64,000 bases of DNA from Catellatospora paridis (lineage in GTDB: Bacteria; Actinomycetota; Actinomycetes; Mycobacteriales; Micromonosporaceae), in the NCBI RefSeq assembly GCF_009720365.1, contig NZ_ML769314.1:487264-551263 (forward strand), written 5' to 3'. A model generated the notes under the pieces. It was not told the DNA's origin and did not search any database. It saw only the letters and a list, made by a program, of their open reading frames with translations. Shown piece by piece: positions 9,136-17,387 of the stretch. Within the stretch, counting starts at the first letter, position 1. Each line of letters starts with the position of its first letter. The position numbers and the translations under genes are program-made.

Positions 9136-10633
9136 CCGCGAACGCGCCCACTGCCTTGGTCAGCACCGGCACCCCGAGCCCGTTCGGCAGCGTCAGCAAC
9201 GCGCAGACCACGGCCCCCACGGCCAGCCACCGCCGACGCCGCGGATCCGTCTCGGCCGCGGCCAGCACGGCCAGCGGCGCGAGCGCGTACCAGGGATAGA
9301 ACACCGGCCCCAGCAGCGCCGTCGCGGCCATCACCCACCCGCACGCCCGCACCACCGCTCCGGCGTCGCCCCGCCGCCGCCACGCGTGCACCAGCCCCCA
9401 CACCCCGACCGCCGCCAGCGCCACCAACCCCAGCGCCCGCCCCACGGCCACCGCCGCGTCGACCCACTCACCCCGCCCGACCAGCCGCAACACATACCCC
9501 GCGGCCATGCCGACCGCCGTCGGCGGCGAACTCCACTGCACCAGCTCCCCGGTCCCCCGCAGCGCCGAAACCCACCCGACCCCCAACCCACTGACCGCAC
9601 TGACCCCGGCAAACGCAGCAACCCCCGCAACCGCCCCCGCCCACCACCGCCGCCCCAGCAGGATCAGCACGAACGGCACCACCACCACCGCCGTCACCTT
9701 GACCCCCACCGCCCCCGCCCCCAAAACCCCCACCCCGACCGCTCCCCACCACGCCGCCGCCCCACCCACGCGGGCACGATCTTGCGCGAACTGTGGGGAC
9801 GACACGCCCGGATCGGGCAAAGGGGCAACAGTTCCCGCAAGATCGTCGTGATCTTGGCGGCGGTGGGCCAGGGACACGGTCAGGGCGGTGACGGTGAGGG
9901 CGGCGACGAGGGCGTCGTTGTGGAGGGCGGAGAGAGCGTGGACGGCGGTCAGGGGGGTGAGCAGGGCCAGCCAGTAGGCGGCGGGCACGGGGACGCCGCA
10001 GGCGCGGGCGAGGGGTGGTAGGGCCAGGGTGAGCAGGGCCACCGCGGCGAGGGTGAGCAGGCGTAGGCCGGCCAGCGCGCCGAGCAGGCCGCCGAGGCCG
10101 GTCACGGCCCCGGTCAGCAGCACCGCGACCGGGCCGTAGGGGGTCGGGGTGTGCCACCACAGCTCGGGCACCGATGCGGTCCAGGGACAGCCGCCGTCGG
10201 CGACACCCATTGCGTACGGGTTCAGGCCCGCGCGCCACAGCCAGCCCTGGCAGGCGTACGCATAAGCGTCGCGGCTGCCCAGCGGCGGCGCGACCAGCAA
10301 CGGAGCGGCCCACGCCGCCCCGATCGCCAGCAGCCGCCACGCCGGCCCGGAGCTCAGCTCACCGGCCCGGCCCAGCCGCCACCACGCGACCGTCCAGCCG
10401 GCCATCCCGGCCAGCCAGCACGCCAGCCCCAGCGAGAAACTCCCCGGCACCGCGCCGAACCCGCCCAACCGCAGTCCGGGCCCGGGATCACCGCCCGGCA
10501 ACGCGCCCGCCAGGTACGCCGAGACGGCCAGCAGCACGCCCGAGACGCAGCCCAGGGCGGCGGTGGCACGGGAGGTGGCGTGGGGGAGCACCCGTTGATG
10601 ATTCCACGGTCCTTGATCGCGACCACGCGACAC
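9080..10633 (-). CDS. mptA: Polyprenol-phosphate-mannose alpha-1,6-mannosyltransferase (MptA/MptB type)
   Basis: A GT-C glycosyltransferase of 517 residues with a dozen or so membrane spans, expected to extend the mannan core of lipoglycans on the outer face using polyprenyl-phosphomannose. The position between the Rv2175c-like gene and idsA matches Rv2174 (MptA). The early loop PPLGSRDAYAYACQGWLWRAG has the acidic residues typical of GT-C enzymes. GTG 10633 has AGGGAG six bases upstream; GTG 10591 is an alternative. A 71-base palindrome (9776-9846) lies inside the gene and codes for a polar loop (DDLAGTVAPLPDPGVSSPQF). The choice between the MptA and MptB labels is uncertain. Confidence 0.82.
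   Translation of the reverse strand: MSRGRDQGPWNHQRVLPHATSRATAALGCVSGVLLAVSAYLAGALPGGDPGPGLRLGGFGAVPGSFSLGLACWLAGMAGWTVAWWRLGRAGELSSGPAWRLLAIGAAWAAPLLVAPPLGSRDAYAYACQGWLWRAGLNPYAMGVADGGCPWTASVPELWWHTPTPYGPVAVLLTGAVTGLGGLLGALAGLRLLTLAAVALLTLALPPLARACGVPVPAAYWLALLTPLTAVHALSALHNDALVAALTVTALTVSLAHRRQDHDDLAGTVAPLPDPGVSSPQFAQDRARVGGAAAWWGAVGVGVLGAGAVGVKVTAVVVVPFVLILLGRRWWAGAVAGVAAFAGVSAVSGLGVGWVSALRGTGELVQWSSPPTAVGMAAGYVLRLVGRGEWVDAAVAVGRALGLVALAAVGVWGLVHAWRRRGDAGAVVRACGWVMAATALLGPVFYPWYALAPLAVLAAAETDPRRRRWLAVGAVVCALLTLPNGLGVPVLTKAVGAFAVTIALIVAAVRSRPRATA
9776..9846. repeat. Palindromic element B (19-bp arms) inside the mannosyltransferase gene
   Basis: Arms 9776-9794 (ACGATCTTGCGCGAACTGT) and 9828-9846 are reverse complements with one mismatch, around a 33-base centre that itself contains CCCGGATCGGG. 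The frame of the gene stays open across it. The centre shares CGACACGCC with the palindrome at 22918. Confidence 0.75.
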
Positions 10634-11089
10634 CGCACACTCCCTGATGTGGACAGCTACGCGACGCGGCGCAACATCACGATCGCCGCTGCGGTGGCGG
10701 TGCTGCTGATCGCCCTCATGGCGCTGGTGGGCTACTGCGCGCGTACCGCCCTGACGCCCGCAGGCGACGGCGGCGCACCCGCCGCGTCGGCCGGCCGGAC
10801 CTCGGTGTCGGGGCTGCCCACGGTGCCCCTGCGCGAGCTGCCCAAAGAGGCGGTCGCCACGGTCGCGTTGATCGACGCGAACGGGCCGTTCCCGTACGAC
10901 AAGGACGGCACCGTGTTCGGCAACCTGGAGGGCATCCTGCCCAAGCAGCCGCGCGGCTACTACCGGGAGTACACGGTGCCCACGCCGGGCTCACGCGACC
11001 GCGGCGCGCGGCGGCTGGTGGCCGGCCGCGACGGTGACCTCTACTACACCGACGACCACTACGACAGCTTCCGGCAGGTGCTGCGGTAA
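10598..11089 (+). CDS. Membrane-anchored guanyl-specific RNase (barnase/RNase T1 family)
   Basis: The 163-residue protein has one N-terminal membrane span (residues ~27-48), a short linker, and a C-terminal microbial RNase domain that includes VATVALIDANGPFPYDKDG and the catalytic-region motifs REYTVPTPG (Glu), GARRLVAG (Arg) and YYTDDHYDSF (His). Such enzymes cut RNA 3' of guanine. A Cys after the span (GYCA) could anchor or disulphide-bond. ATG 10598 has GGGGGAG nine bases upstream; GTG 10649 is an alternative. With ATG 10598 it overlaps the divergent mannosyltransferase start. I see no barstar-type inhibitor nearby, which fits an exported enzyme. Confidence 0.8.
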   Translation: MIPRSLIATTRHRTLPDVDSYATRRNITIAAAVAVLLIALMALVGYCARTALTPAGDGGAPAASAGRTSVSGLPTVPLRELPKEAVATVALIDANGPFPYDKDGTVFGNLEGILPKQPRGYYREYTVPTPGSRDRGARRLVAGRDGDLYYTDDHYDSFRQVLR

Positions 11090-11099
11090 CCGCCGCGGC

Positions 11100-12170
11100 T
11101 CAGGCGGCGCGGTGCACCGCGGCGTCGGCCAGCTCGCGCAGCATCTCGGCCGCCTCGGGCTCGACCGGCGCGGCCGCAAGCGCCGTGAGCGCCGTCGAGG
11201 TCAGCTCGGCGATGTACGCCTCCGTGCGGGCCAGCGCGCCCGACTCCGTGATGATCCGGCGCAGCTGCGCCACGCCCGCCTCGTCGAGGTCGGCGCTGCC
11301 CAGCGCCGCGGCGAGCGTGTCGCGATCCGCGGGCGATGCGTGCGCGAGCGCCATGACGATGAGGTAGGTCCGCTTGCCCTCGCGCAGGTCGTCCCCGGCC
11401 GGCTTGCCCGTGGCGACCGGGTCGCCGAACACCCCGAGCACGTCGTCACGCAGCTGGAACGCCTCGCCCAGCGGCAGCCCGAACGACGAGTAGGCCCGGC
11501 TCAGCGCCTCGGGGGCGTCGGCCAGCGCGGCCCCCAGCAGCAGCGGGTGCTCGACGGTGTACTTCGCCGACTTGAACCGGGCCACCTGCGAGGCCCGCTC
11601 CACCGAGGTGTCGGCAGACGCCTGGGTGAGCACGTCGAGGTACTGCCCGATCATGACCTCGGTGCGCATCAGGTCGAAGACCGGCCGCGCCCGCGCCACG
11701 GTCACCGGGTCGAGCCCGCTCCCGTGCAGCATCTCGTCCGACCAGACCAGGCACAGGTCGCCGAGCAGGATCGCCGCCGCGGCGCCGAACCCGGTCGCCC
11801 CGCCCTGCCACCGCTCGCGGTCGTGCAGCATCGCGAACCTGCGGTGCACCGCGGGCTCGCCGCGGCGGGTGTCGGAGGCGTCCATCAGGTCGTCGTGCAT
11901 CAGCGCACTGGCCTGCACCAGCTCCAGCGCGGCCAGCGCGGACACCACGTCGTCACGGTCCTCGCCGCCCGCGCCGCGGTAACCCCAGTAGGCGAAGGCC
12001 GGGCGCAGGCGCTTGCCGCCGCCCAGCACGAAAGCCTCCACGGCGTCTGCCAGCGGGCCCAGGCCGGCGTCGATGCCCGCCATGTGCGCCCGGCGGTCGG
12101 CCAGGAAGACCGCGAGGGCCTTCTCGACCCGCGGACGCAGCGCGGCCCGGTCCACCGGGTGAATGGTCAT
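11100..12170 (-). CDS. idsA: Polyprenyl diphosphate synthase (GGPP/FPP synthase)
   Basis: Trans-prenyltransferase that condenses isopentenyl diphosphate with allylic diphosphates; products feed carotenoids, quinones and polyprenyl carriers. The 356 residues contain the first Asp-rich motif in MHDDLMDASDTRRG (about residues 91-104) and the second in FQLRDDVLGVFGD (about 236-248), plus GGGKRLRPAFAYWG. The spacing of the first motif suits GGPP or longer products. It corresponds in position to M. tuberculosis idsA2 (Rv2173). It starts nine bases after the stop of the upstream XRE regulator gene, so the two are probably co-transcribed. Confidence 0.93.
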   Translation of the reverse strand: MTIHPVDRAALRPRVEKALAVFLADRRAHMAGIDAGLGPLADAVEAFVLGGGKRLRPAFAYWGYRGAGGEDRDDVVSALAALELVQASALMHDDLMDASDTRRGEPAVHRRFAMLHDRERWQGGATGFGAAAAILLGDLCLVWSDEMLHGSGLDPVTVARARPVFDLMRTEVMIGQYLDVLTQASADTSVERASQVARFKSAKYTVEHPLLLGAALADAPEALSRAYSSFGLPLGEAFQLRDDVLGVFGDPVATGKPAGDDLREGKRTYLIVMALAHASPADRDTLAAALGSADLDEAGVAQLRRIITESGALARTEAYIAELTSTALTALAAAPVEPEAAEMLRELADAAVHRAA

Positions 12171-12179
12171 GGGACGAAC

Positions 12180-13448
12180 TTAGTTCACTCCCGGCCGTGT
12201 GGATGACCCCGGTAGGTATGACGTGAGCTGGGTGATCAGTTCACTCAAGTCACGTACCGCCCTGGTCTGCGGTCGGGCCGCCAGCCGTACCGACAGCTCG
12301 CGGGTCTGCTCGGCCGCTCGCACCGACCCGGCGCGCACCGCCTCGACCGCCGCGTCCGCGCCGACCGCGCAGGCCTGCTCCACCTCGCCGACGCCGAGCA
12401 GGGCACGGGCCAGCCAGCCCGCATAGACCGCGCGGGTGCGCGGCTGACCGCGGCGAGGCCGCCGCAGGGCAGGCTGCTCCAGCAGCGGCAGCGCCCGCGC
12501 CGGCCGGTCCAGCGCGACCAGGCAGCGGCCCGCCATCGCGGCCAGCTCCGCCTGGTCCAGCCAGTACAGCCAGGACGGCTCGTGCTCCGCTCGCACCCGG
12601 TCGCCGAGCCGCCGGGCGACCAGCAGGCCGTCCTGCGCGGCGCGGCCGTCCCCGGCCCGTGCCGCGGCCAGCGCCGCCCGGTGCGCGAGCAGCGCCCGCA
12701 GGCCGGGGCTGCCGTCCCGGCGGGCACCCGCCGCAGCGATCCGGGCCAGCCGCCAGGCCGCCCCCGGATCCGCCTCGCAGAGCAGATGACTCGCCCCGCC
12801 CAGCACGTGCGCGCCCAGCGCCGGATCGCCCGCCTCCATCGCCAGCACCAGCCCCGCCCGGTATGCCCGCAGCGCCGTCACCCGGTCCCCGGCGTCGGCG
12901 GCGGTCCACCCGGCGAGCTGGGCCAATTCGGCGACGGGCCGCAGCAGCCGCCGCCGATCCACGCCGCGGGCGCGGTGCAGCCGGTCCGCCGCCTGCACCC
13001 AGCACCGGCGCGCGACCGGGGCCAGATCGGCCCCGCCCACGAGATCGTCCATCCGCCGCAGCTCGGCGATGTGCCGATCGAGCTGCCCCGCCGCGCGCTG
13101 GTCCGACGAGCCCCGCGACTCGCCCGGCGCGGCGTCGCCGTGCACGGTGTGGCGCAGCCACTGCTCGGCGAGTTGGTGCAACCGGGTGACGCCGTCGACG
13201 GGAACCGGCCGGTCGACCGGCCGCGCGGAGGCGGCCAGCCAAGCGGGCGGCAGGTCGAGCACGAGCGCGAGCCAGGCCAGCCACTGCGCGCCGGGCAGCC
13301 GGTCACCCCGCTCCCAGCGGCTCACCTCGTGCCTGGTCACCGTGGTGACCCCGGCCGCCGCGCAGAGCAGCGCGGCGAGCCTGGTCTGGCTGTACCCGCG
13401 ACGGCGTCGGGTATCGGCGATCAGTCTGCCCAGCGGTGGACGGGACAC
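12180..13448 (-). CDS. XRE-family transcriptional regulator with TPR-like C-terminus
   Basis: A 422-residue protein. The N-terminal HTH of XRE/Cro type covers residues ~6-60 (IADTRRRRGYSQTRLAALL, then TRHEVSRWERGDRLP). The long Ala/Leu/Arg-rich helical remainder resembles TPR-like arrays of actinobacterial regulators. No enzyme motif is seen. The linkage to idsA nine bases downstream suggests local control or simple co-transcription; its target is unknown. A palindromic element lies 134 bases upstream of its start. Confidence 0.8.
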   Translation of the reverse strand: MSRPPLGRLIADTRRRRGYSQTRLAALLCAAAGVTTVTRHEVSRWERGDRLPGAQWLAWLALVLDLPPAWLAASARPVDRPVPVDGVTRLHQLAEQWLRHTVHGDAAPGESRGSSDQRAAGQLDRHIAELRRMDDLVGGADLAPVARRCWVQAADRLHRARGVDRRRLLRPVAELAQLAGWTAADAGDRVTALRAYRAGLVLAMEAGDPALGAHVLGGASHLLCEADPGAAWRLARIAAAGARRDGSPGLRALLAHRAALAAARAGDGRAAQDGLLVARRLGDRVRAEHEPSWLYWLDQAELAAMAGRCLVALDRPARALPLLEQPALRRPRRGQPRTRAVYAGWLARALLGVGEVEQACAVGADAAVEAVRAGSVRAAEQTRELSVRLAARPQTRAVRDLSELITQLTSYLPGSSTRPGVN

Positions 13449-13581
13449 GGCGGCCTCCAGGCTCGTCCCACGGCGTTACCGGACACAGCCGACCCCCGGC
13501 GCAGGCCCCCATGCGCCGACCCGTTTCTACCGTCCGCGTACGACAGTCCGGCCGCCCCAGCGCGCCACCGACGGGCCATGA

Positions 13582-13636
13582 CGTTGTCTCGTGTCGGAAA
13601 GCGCGGTCCGGCCTCACTTTCCGACCCGAGACAACG
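13582..13636. repeat. Palindromic element C (20-bp arms) after the HEAT-repeat gene
   Basis: Arms 13582-13601 (CGTTGTCTCGTGTCGGAAAG) and 13617-13636 pair with one mismatch around a 15-base loop. The element ends one base from the stop codon (13638-13640) of the minus-strand HEAT-repeat gene, where it would form a 3' hairpin in that mRNA. The rest of the 13449-13637 spacer shows no other feature. Confidence 0.8.
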
Positions 13637-13637
13637 A

Positions 13638-14786
13638 TCATCGCGAGGCGAGCCGGGTCGCCGCGAGCTGCCGGACCTCCGGCCTCTCGATCGGATCGTG
13701 GACTAGGCCGTCCAGCACCGTCCTGGTGACATGGTCGAGGTGGACATGGGCCGCGGCGAACTCGCGCACACCGCTCTCGCTGTCGAACAGGCCCTGCACC
13801 AGCGGAACCTCGGCGGCCAGGGGGTCGACCGCCAGCAGTGCCCGCAGGCAGGCCGTCCGCTCGTACGAGTGCGGAGTCCACTGCCACATCGCCCGCAGCC
13901 GCGGCACGGCATCGGCCGCGACAGCACCGAAGCGGGCGAAGCCGTCGGCCAGGACGTCGAACCCGCACCACTCGTCGGCCTCCCACCACCTGTCCCAGGC
14001 CTCGATCAGCCGGGGGATGTCCTGCTCAGTGCCATGCTTGGCGAGCAGGGCCGCGCCGAACCGGTGCATCCGCCCGTCCTGGGCCCACACCCTGGCGTGG
14101 CCGATCGCGGCCGGGCCCAGCCGGGAGACCGCGCGGTGCAGCAGCGGCGTCCCGAATAGGTCCTCGGCCAGATCCAGCAACCGCGGCTCCGGCGCGGACC
14201 GGGCCAACTCCCGCACCGCAGCCGACCGCTCGCCGCGCGACGCCAGCGGGTCGGTCAGCACCGCGACCAGCACATCGTTGGGGCGTGGGGCGGGCGTCGG
14301 CGGGCGTGCGCTGCGTTCGGCCGTCCGCCGTGTCAGGTCCTTGATCCGGGTATGCCGCTGCGCCCAGGTGGTCCAGGGGTCCCGGAACCCCAGCACGTCT
14401 TCCTCGTCCTGCGGGGTCAGCCGGGCGAGCACCACGGTGTCGAGGTCGTCCCAGCTCGGCCTGGGCCACCGCCCGGTGATCTCGTCGAGCACCGTCATCC
14501 AGTGGCCGGCCTCGGCGACGGCCTGCCGCAGCGCGGCCACCGCCCGGCGGTCGCCCGCGTGACCGAGCGTTTCCAGCACTCTGAGCGTGACGTGGAAGGA
14601 GCCCTCGTCGTAGGAGGTCTCGTCGTCGAGGTCGAGGTCCCGGTCGGCCGTCCAGAAGAGATCGATGATCGGCGTGAGATCCATGTCCAGGTCGCGGACC
14701 AGGCGGGCGAGGTAGTCGCCGCAGTCGTCGACCTGGCGGTCCCAGCGGTGGTCGCGCGCGATGCAGGCGAACACGGCCTCGGCCAC
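13638..14786 (-). CDS. HEAT-repeat domain protein
   Basis: An all-helical protein of about 382 residues with repeated helix pairs typical of HEAT/armadillo scaffolds (AVAALRQAVAEAGHW, VPRLRAMWQWTPHSYERTAC, VREFAAAHVHLDHV). No catalytic motif is seen, so it is probably a protein-interaction scaffold. The frame extends upstream to 14939, but that extension looks non-coding and clashes with a divergent small gene, so GTG 14786 is preferred; the start has no clear ribosome site. Confidence 0.65.
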   Translation of the reverse strand: MAEAVFACIARDHRWDRQVDDCGDYLARLVRDLDMDLTPIIDLFWTADRDLDLDDETSYDEGSFHVTLRVLETLGHAGDRRAVAALRQAVAEAGHWMTVLDEITGRWPRPSWDDLDTVVLARLTPQDEEDVLGFRDPWTTWAQRHTRIKDLTRRTAERSARPPTPAPRPNDVLVAVLTDPLASRGERSAAVRELARSAPEPRLLDLAEDLFGTPLLHRAVSRLGPAAIGHARVWAQDGRMHRFGAALLAKHGTEQDIPRLIEAWDRWWEADEWCGFDVLADGFARFGAVAADAVPRLRAMWQWTPHSYERTACLRALLAVDPLAAEVPLVQGLFDSESGVREFAAAHVHLDHVTRTVLDGLVHDPIERPEVRQLAATRLASR

Positions 14787-15042
14787 GCCTGCGTCGCGTC
14801 GATCACGGCGTGCCCTGAGCGCGCCGCGCCCGTGCCCGCGTTGCAGGCTTCCCAGCAGGGTCCGAGCGCTCGGTGCGTATGCCGATGCACAGGCGGCGTA
14901 TGCGTACCAATTGCTGCGACTGCACCGCCGGGACGGCACCGGCTGCTGCCGGTGCTGCGGCCGGGTTCATCCCTGCGACGAGCGCACCCGTGCCGGTCGC
15001 CTGATCGCACATTTCGATGATTGGGCTATTGACAGCCATTGA
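14761..15042 (+). CDS. Small Cys-rich protein (CCxCC...C motif)
   Basis: Possible 93-residue protein. The second half looks like real protein: AYADAQAAYAYQLLRLHRRD followed by CCRCCGRVHPCDER, which could bind zinc. The first ~35 residues are Arg/Ala/Ser-rich and may not be translated, but no better in-frame ATG/GTG exists downstream (only a TTG). It is divergent from the HEAT-repeat gene and lies 254 bases before a second small protein with a similar CxxC...PC pattern. Function unknown. Confidence 0.45.
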   Translation: MQANTASATPASRRSRRALSAPRPCPRCRLPSRVRALGAYADAQAAYAYQLLRLHRRDGTGCCRCCGRVHPCDERTRAGRLIAHFDDWAIDSH

Positions 15043-15296
15043 CCCCGCGTGATGGCGAGCGCTCGGGCCGCGACATAGATATTCGCGCTGGTAGAGGACG
15101 CGTAAGGACTCGAAGTTCCCTGGCCCCTTTACATTTTTGTGCTGGCCCCTCCCGCGGGGCGGAATCTTCGCTGTGATGAACGGGCTCGCGCTGGTGGACG
15201 GCACTCCCAACACCGGACGAGCCGCCGGGGCGGCGCGTCACTCCCATGGCCTGCGCCGCCCCGGTGCCCTTCGTCGCGTACATCCTGGAGGGTTTG

Positions 15297-15581
15297 ATGG
15301 ATCTGCCCCCGATCGACTGGGAGAACCCGCCGCTCGATCCACCGGAGCAGGTGGCGCAGCCGCTGATGTGGCGGCTGGCCGCGCGGCTGCTGCACGACCA
15401 CGTGCCGGGTGCGGGGTTTCGGCCGCCGGTGCACCGCTGCCGGGTGTGCGAGCTGCCGTGGCCCTGCCCGGCGCGGCGGTATGCCGAACGCGGGCTGCTC
15501 GCCGCCTGCCATCACCCGGCGGTGGGGCGCGGGTCGGCCTCGTTCGCGGACTGGTTCCTCACCGGCGAGGAGCCGCGGTGA
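15297..15581 (+). CDS. Small Cys-rich protein (CxxCxLPWPCP motif)
   Basis: A 94-residue protein with ATG 15297 preceded by GGAGGG at a good distance. It has an acidic Pro-rich N-terminus ([18 protein letters not shown]), a helix ([12 protein letters not shown]) and [16 protein letters not shown], three cysteines in a possible zinc site, then a conserved-looking tail ([15 protein letters not shown]). I do not recognise a named family. The similar Cys pattern in the 14761 gene suggests a related pair. Confidence 0.65.
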   Translation: MDLPPIDWENPPLDPPEQVAQPLMWRLAARLLHDHVPGAGFRPPVHRCRVCELPWPCPARRYAERGLLAACHHPAVGRGSASFADWFLTGEEPR

Positions 15582-15706
15582 GCGCGCCGGTCGGGGCGGG
15601 TGCGCGCGGGGCGGGAGGGGCCGGTGAGCACGGTCACGTGGGCGGGGCGCACCACGCACTGGGACGAAACCGCTCCTCAGGCCGGTCGGCCGATAGAGTC
15701 GGCAGG

Positions 15707-16627
15707 GTGACGCTGCGTGCTCCATCGACCATGCCGGGACCCCGGCCGACCGTGCGTGAGCTGCTGACGTCGGGTGAGCCGACGTTCTCGTTCGAGTTCT
15801 TCCCGCCCAAGACCGCCGACGGCGAACGCGTGCTGTGGCAGTCGATCCGGGAGCTGGAGTCGCTGCAGCCGTCGTTCGTCTCCATCACGTACGGCGCGGG
15901 CGGCAGCACCCGGGACACGACGGTGCAGCTCACCGAGCGCATCGCGACCGAGACGACGCTGCTGCCGCTGGGGCACCTGACCGCGGTCAACCACTCGATC
16001 GGCGAGCTGCGCAACGTCATCGGGCACTACTCGGACGCGGGCGTGCGCAACATGCTGGCGCTGCGCGGCGACCCGCCGGGCAGCGACCCGCAGGCCGAGT
16101 GGGTCGCCCACCCGCAGGGGCTGCACTACGCCGAGGAGCTGGTGCGGCTGCTCAAGGACAGCGGCGACTACTGCGTCGGGGTGGCCGCGTTCCCGGAGAA
16201 GCACCCGCGCTCGGCCGACTTCGCCTCGGACGTGCATCACTTCATCCGCAAGTGCCGGGCGGGCGCCGACTACGCGATCACGCAGTTCTTCTTCGACTGG
16301 CAGGACTGGGCGCGGCTGCGTGACGCCACCGCCGCGGCGGGCTGCGACGTGCCGATCATCCCGGGCGTCATGCCGGTGACCAACGTCAGCCAGATCGAGC
16401 GGATGGCGCAGCTGTCCGGCGCGGCCTTCCCGGCCGACCTGGCCGAGCGGCTGCGCGCGGTCGCCGACGACCCCCAGGCGGTACGCGCCGTCGGCGTCGA
16501 GGTGGCCACCGAGCTGAGCACGAAGCTGCTGGCCGAGGGCGCACCCGGCCTGCACTTCATCACGTTGAACCGGTCGACGGCCACCCGTGAGGTGTGGCAG
16601 CGGCTACGGGTGGGCGCCGCGGTGTAG
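15707..16627 (+). CDS. metF: Methylenetetrahydrofolate reductase
   Basis: FAD enzyme that reduces 5,10-methylene-THF to 5-methyl-THF for methionine synthesis. The 306-residue TIM barrel carries [11 protein letters not shown] near the N-terminus, [39 protein letters not shown] and YAITQFFFD, all typical of MetF. It corresponds in position to M. tuberculosis Rv2172c. GTG 15707 is chosen because GATAGAGT lies just upstream as a possible -10 for a leaderless message; ATG 15731 is an alternative. Confidence 0.94.
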   Translation: MTLRAPSTMPGPRPTVRELLTSGEPTFSFEFFPPKTADGERVLWQSIRELESLQPSFVSITYGAGGSTRDTTVQLTERIATETTLLPLGHLTAVNHSIGELRNVIGHYSDAGVRNMLALRGDPPGSDPQAEWVAHPQGLHYAEELVRLLKDSGDYCVGVAAFPEKHPRSADFASDVHHFIRKCRAGADYAITQFFFDWQDWARLRDATAAAGCDVPIIPGVMPVTNVSQIERMAQLSGAAFPADLAERLRAVADDPQAVRAVGVEVATELSTKLLAEGAPGLHFITLNRSTATREVWQRLRVGAAV

Positions 16628-16675
16628 CTCCCACCCGGGTGGCCCGCGCGTGAGCGGGCGGACCGGGAGTGGAGC

Positions 16676-17365
16676 ATGGCAGCGCCGACGACGGGCACGA
16701 GCTGGGACGGGTACGTCTCCGGCTGGTCGAACTCGCACGACGGGTACGACCCGCGCCACGCGGGTCCGCTGCTGCGCAAGTGGCTGCGTGCCGCGTTCAC
16801 GGTCGGCGGGGTGCTGGCCCGGTTGGGGGCGCGGCCCGCGTACGCCATGACGGTCGCCGCGGCCTGTGCCGTGCTGGTGCCGGTCATCGCGGCCCGCGGC
16901 GGCTCGTGGCCCGCGCTGGCGGTCCCGGTCCTGGTGCTGGGGCTGGCCGCGGACACGGTCGGGCAGACGCTGGCGGTGCTGCTGGGCCGGACCTCCCGGC
17001 TCGCCTCGTTCTACCGCACCATGCTCGACCGGATGAGCGAGGTGTGCTGGCTGATCGCGCTGGCGACGCTCGGCGCGCAGCAGACGCTGCTGCTGGCCTG
17101 CGGGGCGATGGTGTGGCTGCACGAGTACATCCGGGCCCGGGCCGGGGCGGTCGGGCTGCGCGCGGCAGGTTCGGCGACCATCGGCGACCGGCCCACCCGG
17201 GCCTGGCTGACGCTGCTGTCACTGCTGCTCGCGGCCGCGTCGACGGCCCAGGTCGGCCCCGATCTCGCGGCCGGCGTCGTGACCATGGTCCTGGTCCTGT
17301 GGTTCTCCCTGGCCGTGCTGGGTCTCGGCCAGCTCCTCACGGTGGTCCGCAAAGTCCTGACCTGA
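16676..17365 (+). CDS. CDP-alcohol phosphatidyltransferase-like membrane protein
   Basis: A 229-residue membrane protein with about six spans. The segment ADTVGQTLAVLLGRTS then YRTMLDRMSEV resembles a degenerate CDP-alcohol phosphatidyltransferase signature (DxxDGxxAR...GxxxDxxxD): the second Asp of the first part is missing but LDRxxE remains. It may be a divergent or inactive member, so substrate cannot be named. ATG 16676 has GGGAGTGGAG just upstream. It converges on the GNAT gene with a shared hairpin over both stop codons. Confidence 0.65.
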   Translation: MAAPTTGTSWDGYVSGWSNSHDGYDPRHAGPLLRKWLRAAFTVGGVLARLGARPAYAMTVAAACAVLVPVIAARGGSWPALAVPVLVLGLAADTVGQTLAVLLGRTSRLASFYRTMLDRMSEVCWLIALATLGAQQTLLLACGAMVWLHEYIRARAGAVGLRAAGSATIGDRPTRAWLTLLSLLLAAASTAQVGPDLAAGVVTMVLVLWFSLAVLGLGQLLTVVRKVLT

Positions 17366-17387
17366 CCCGCTGCCCGTCAGTGGGTCA
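17363..17387. terminator. Convergent-gene hairpin containing both stop codons
   Basis: TGACCCGCTG (17363-17372) pairs with CAGTGGGTCA (17378-17387), with one G-T pair and a 5-base loop. The left arm begins with the stop of the 16676 gene. The stop of the minus-strand GNAT gene (17377-17379) lies at the loop edge. No U-tract follows, so terminator function is an inference. Confidence 0.5.

Noticed and set aside
14787-14939. N-terminal extension of the HEAT-repeat protein
   Set aside because: Arg/Ser-rich, not protein-like, and it overlaps a more plausible frame on the other strand.
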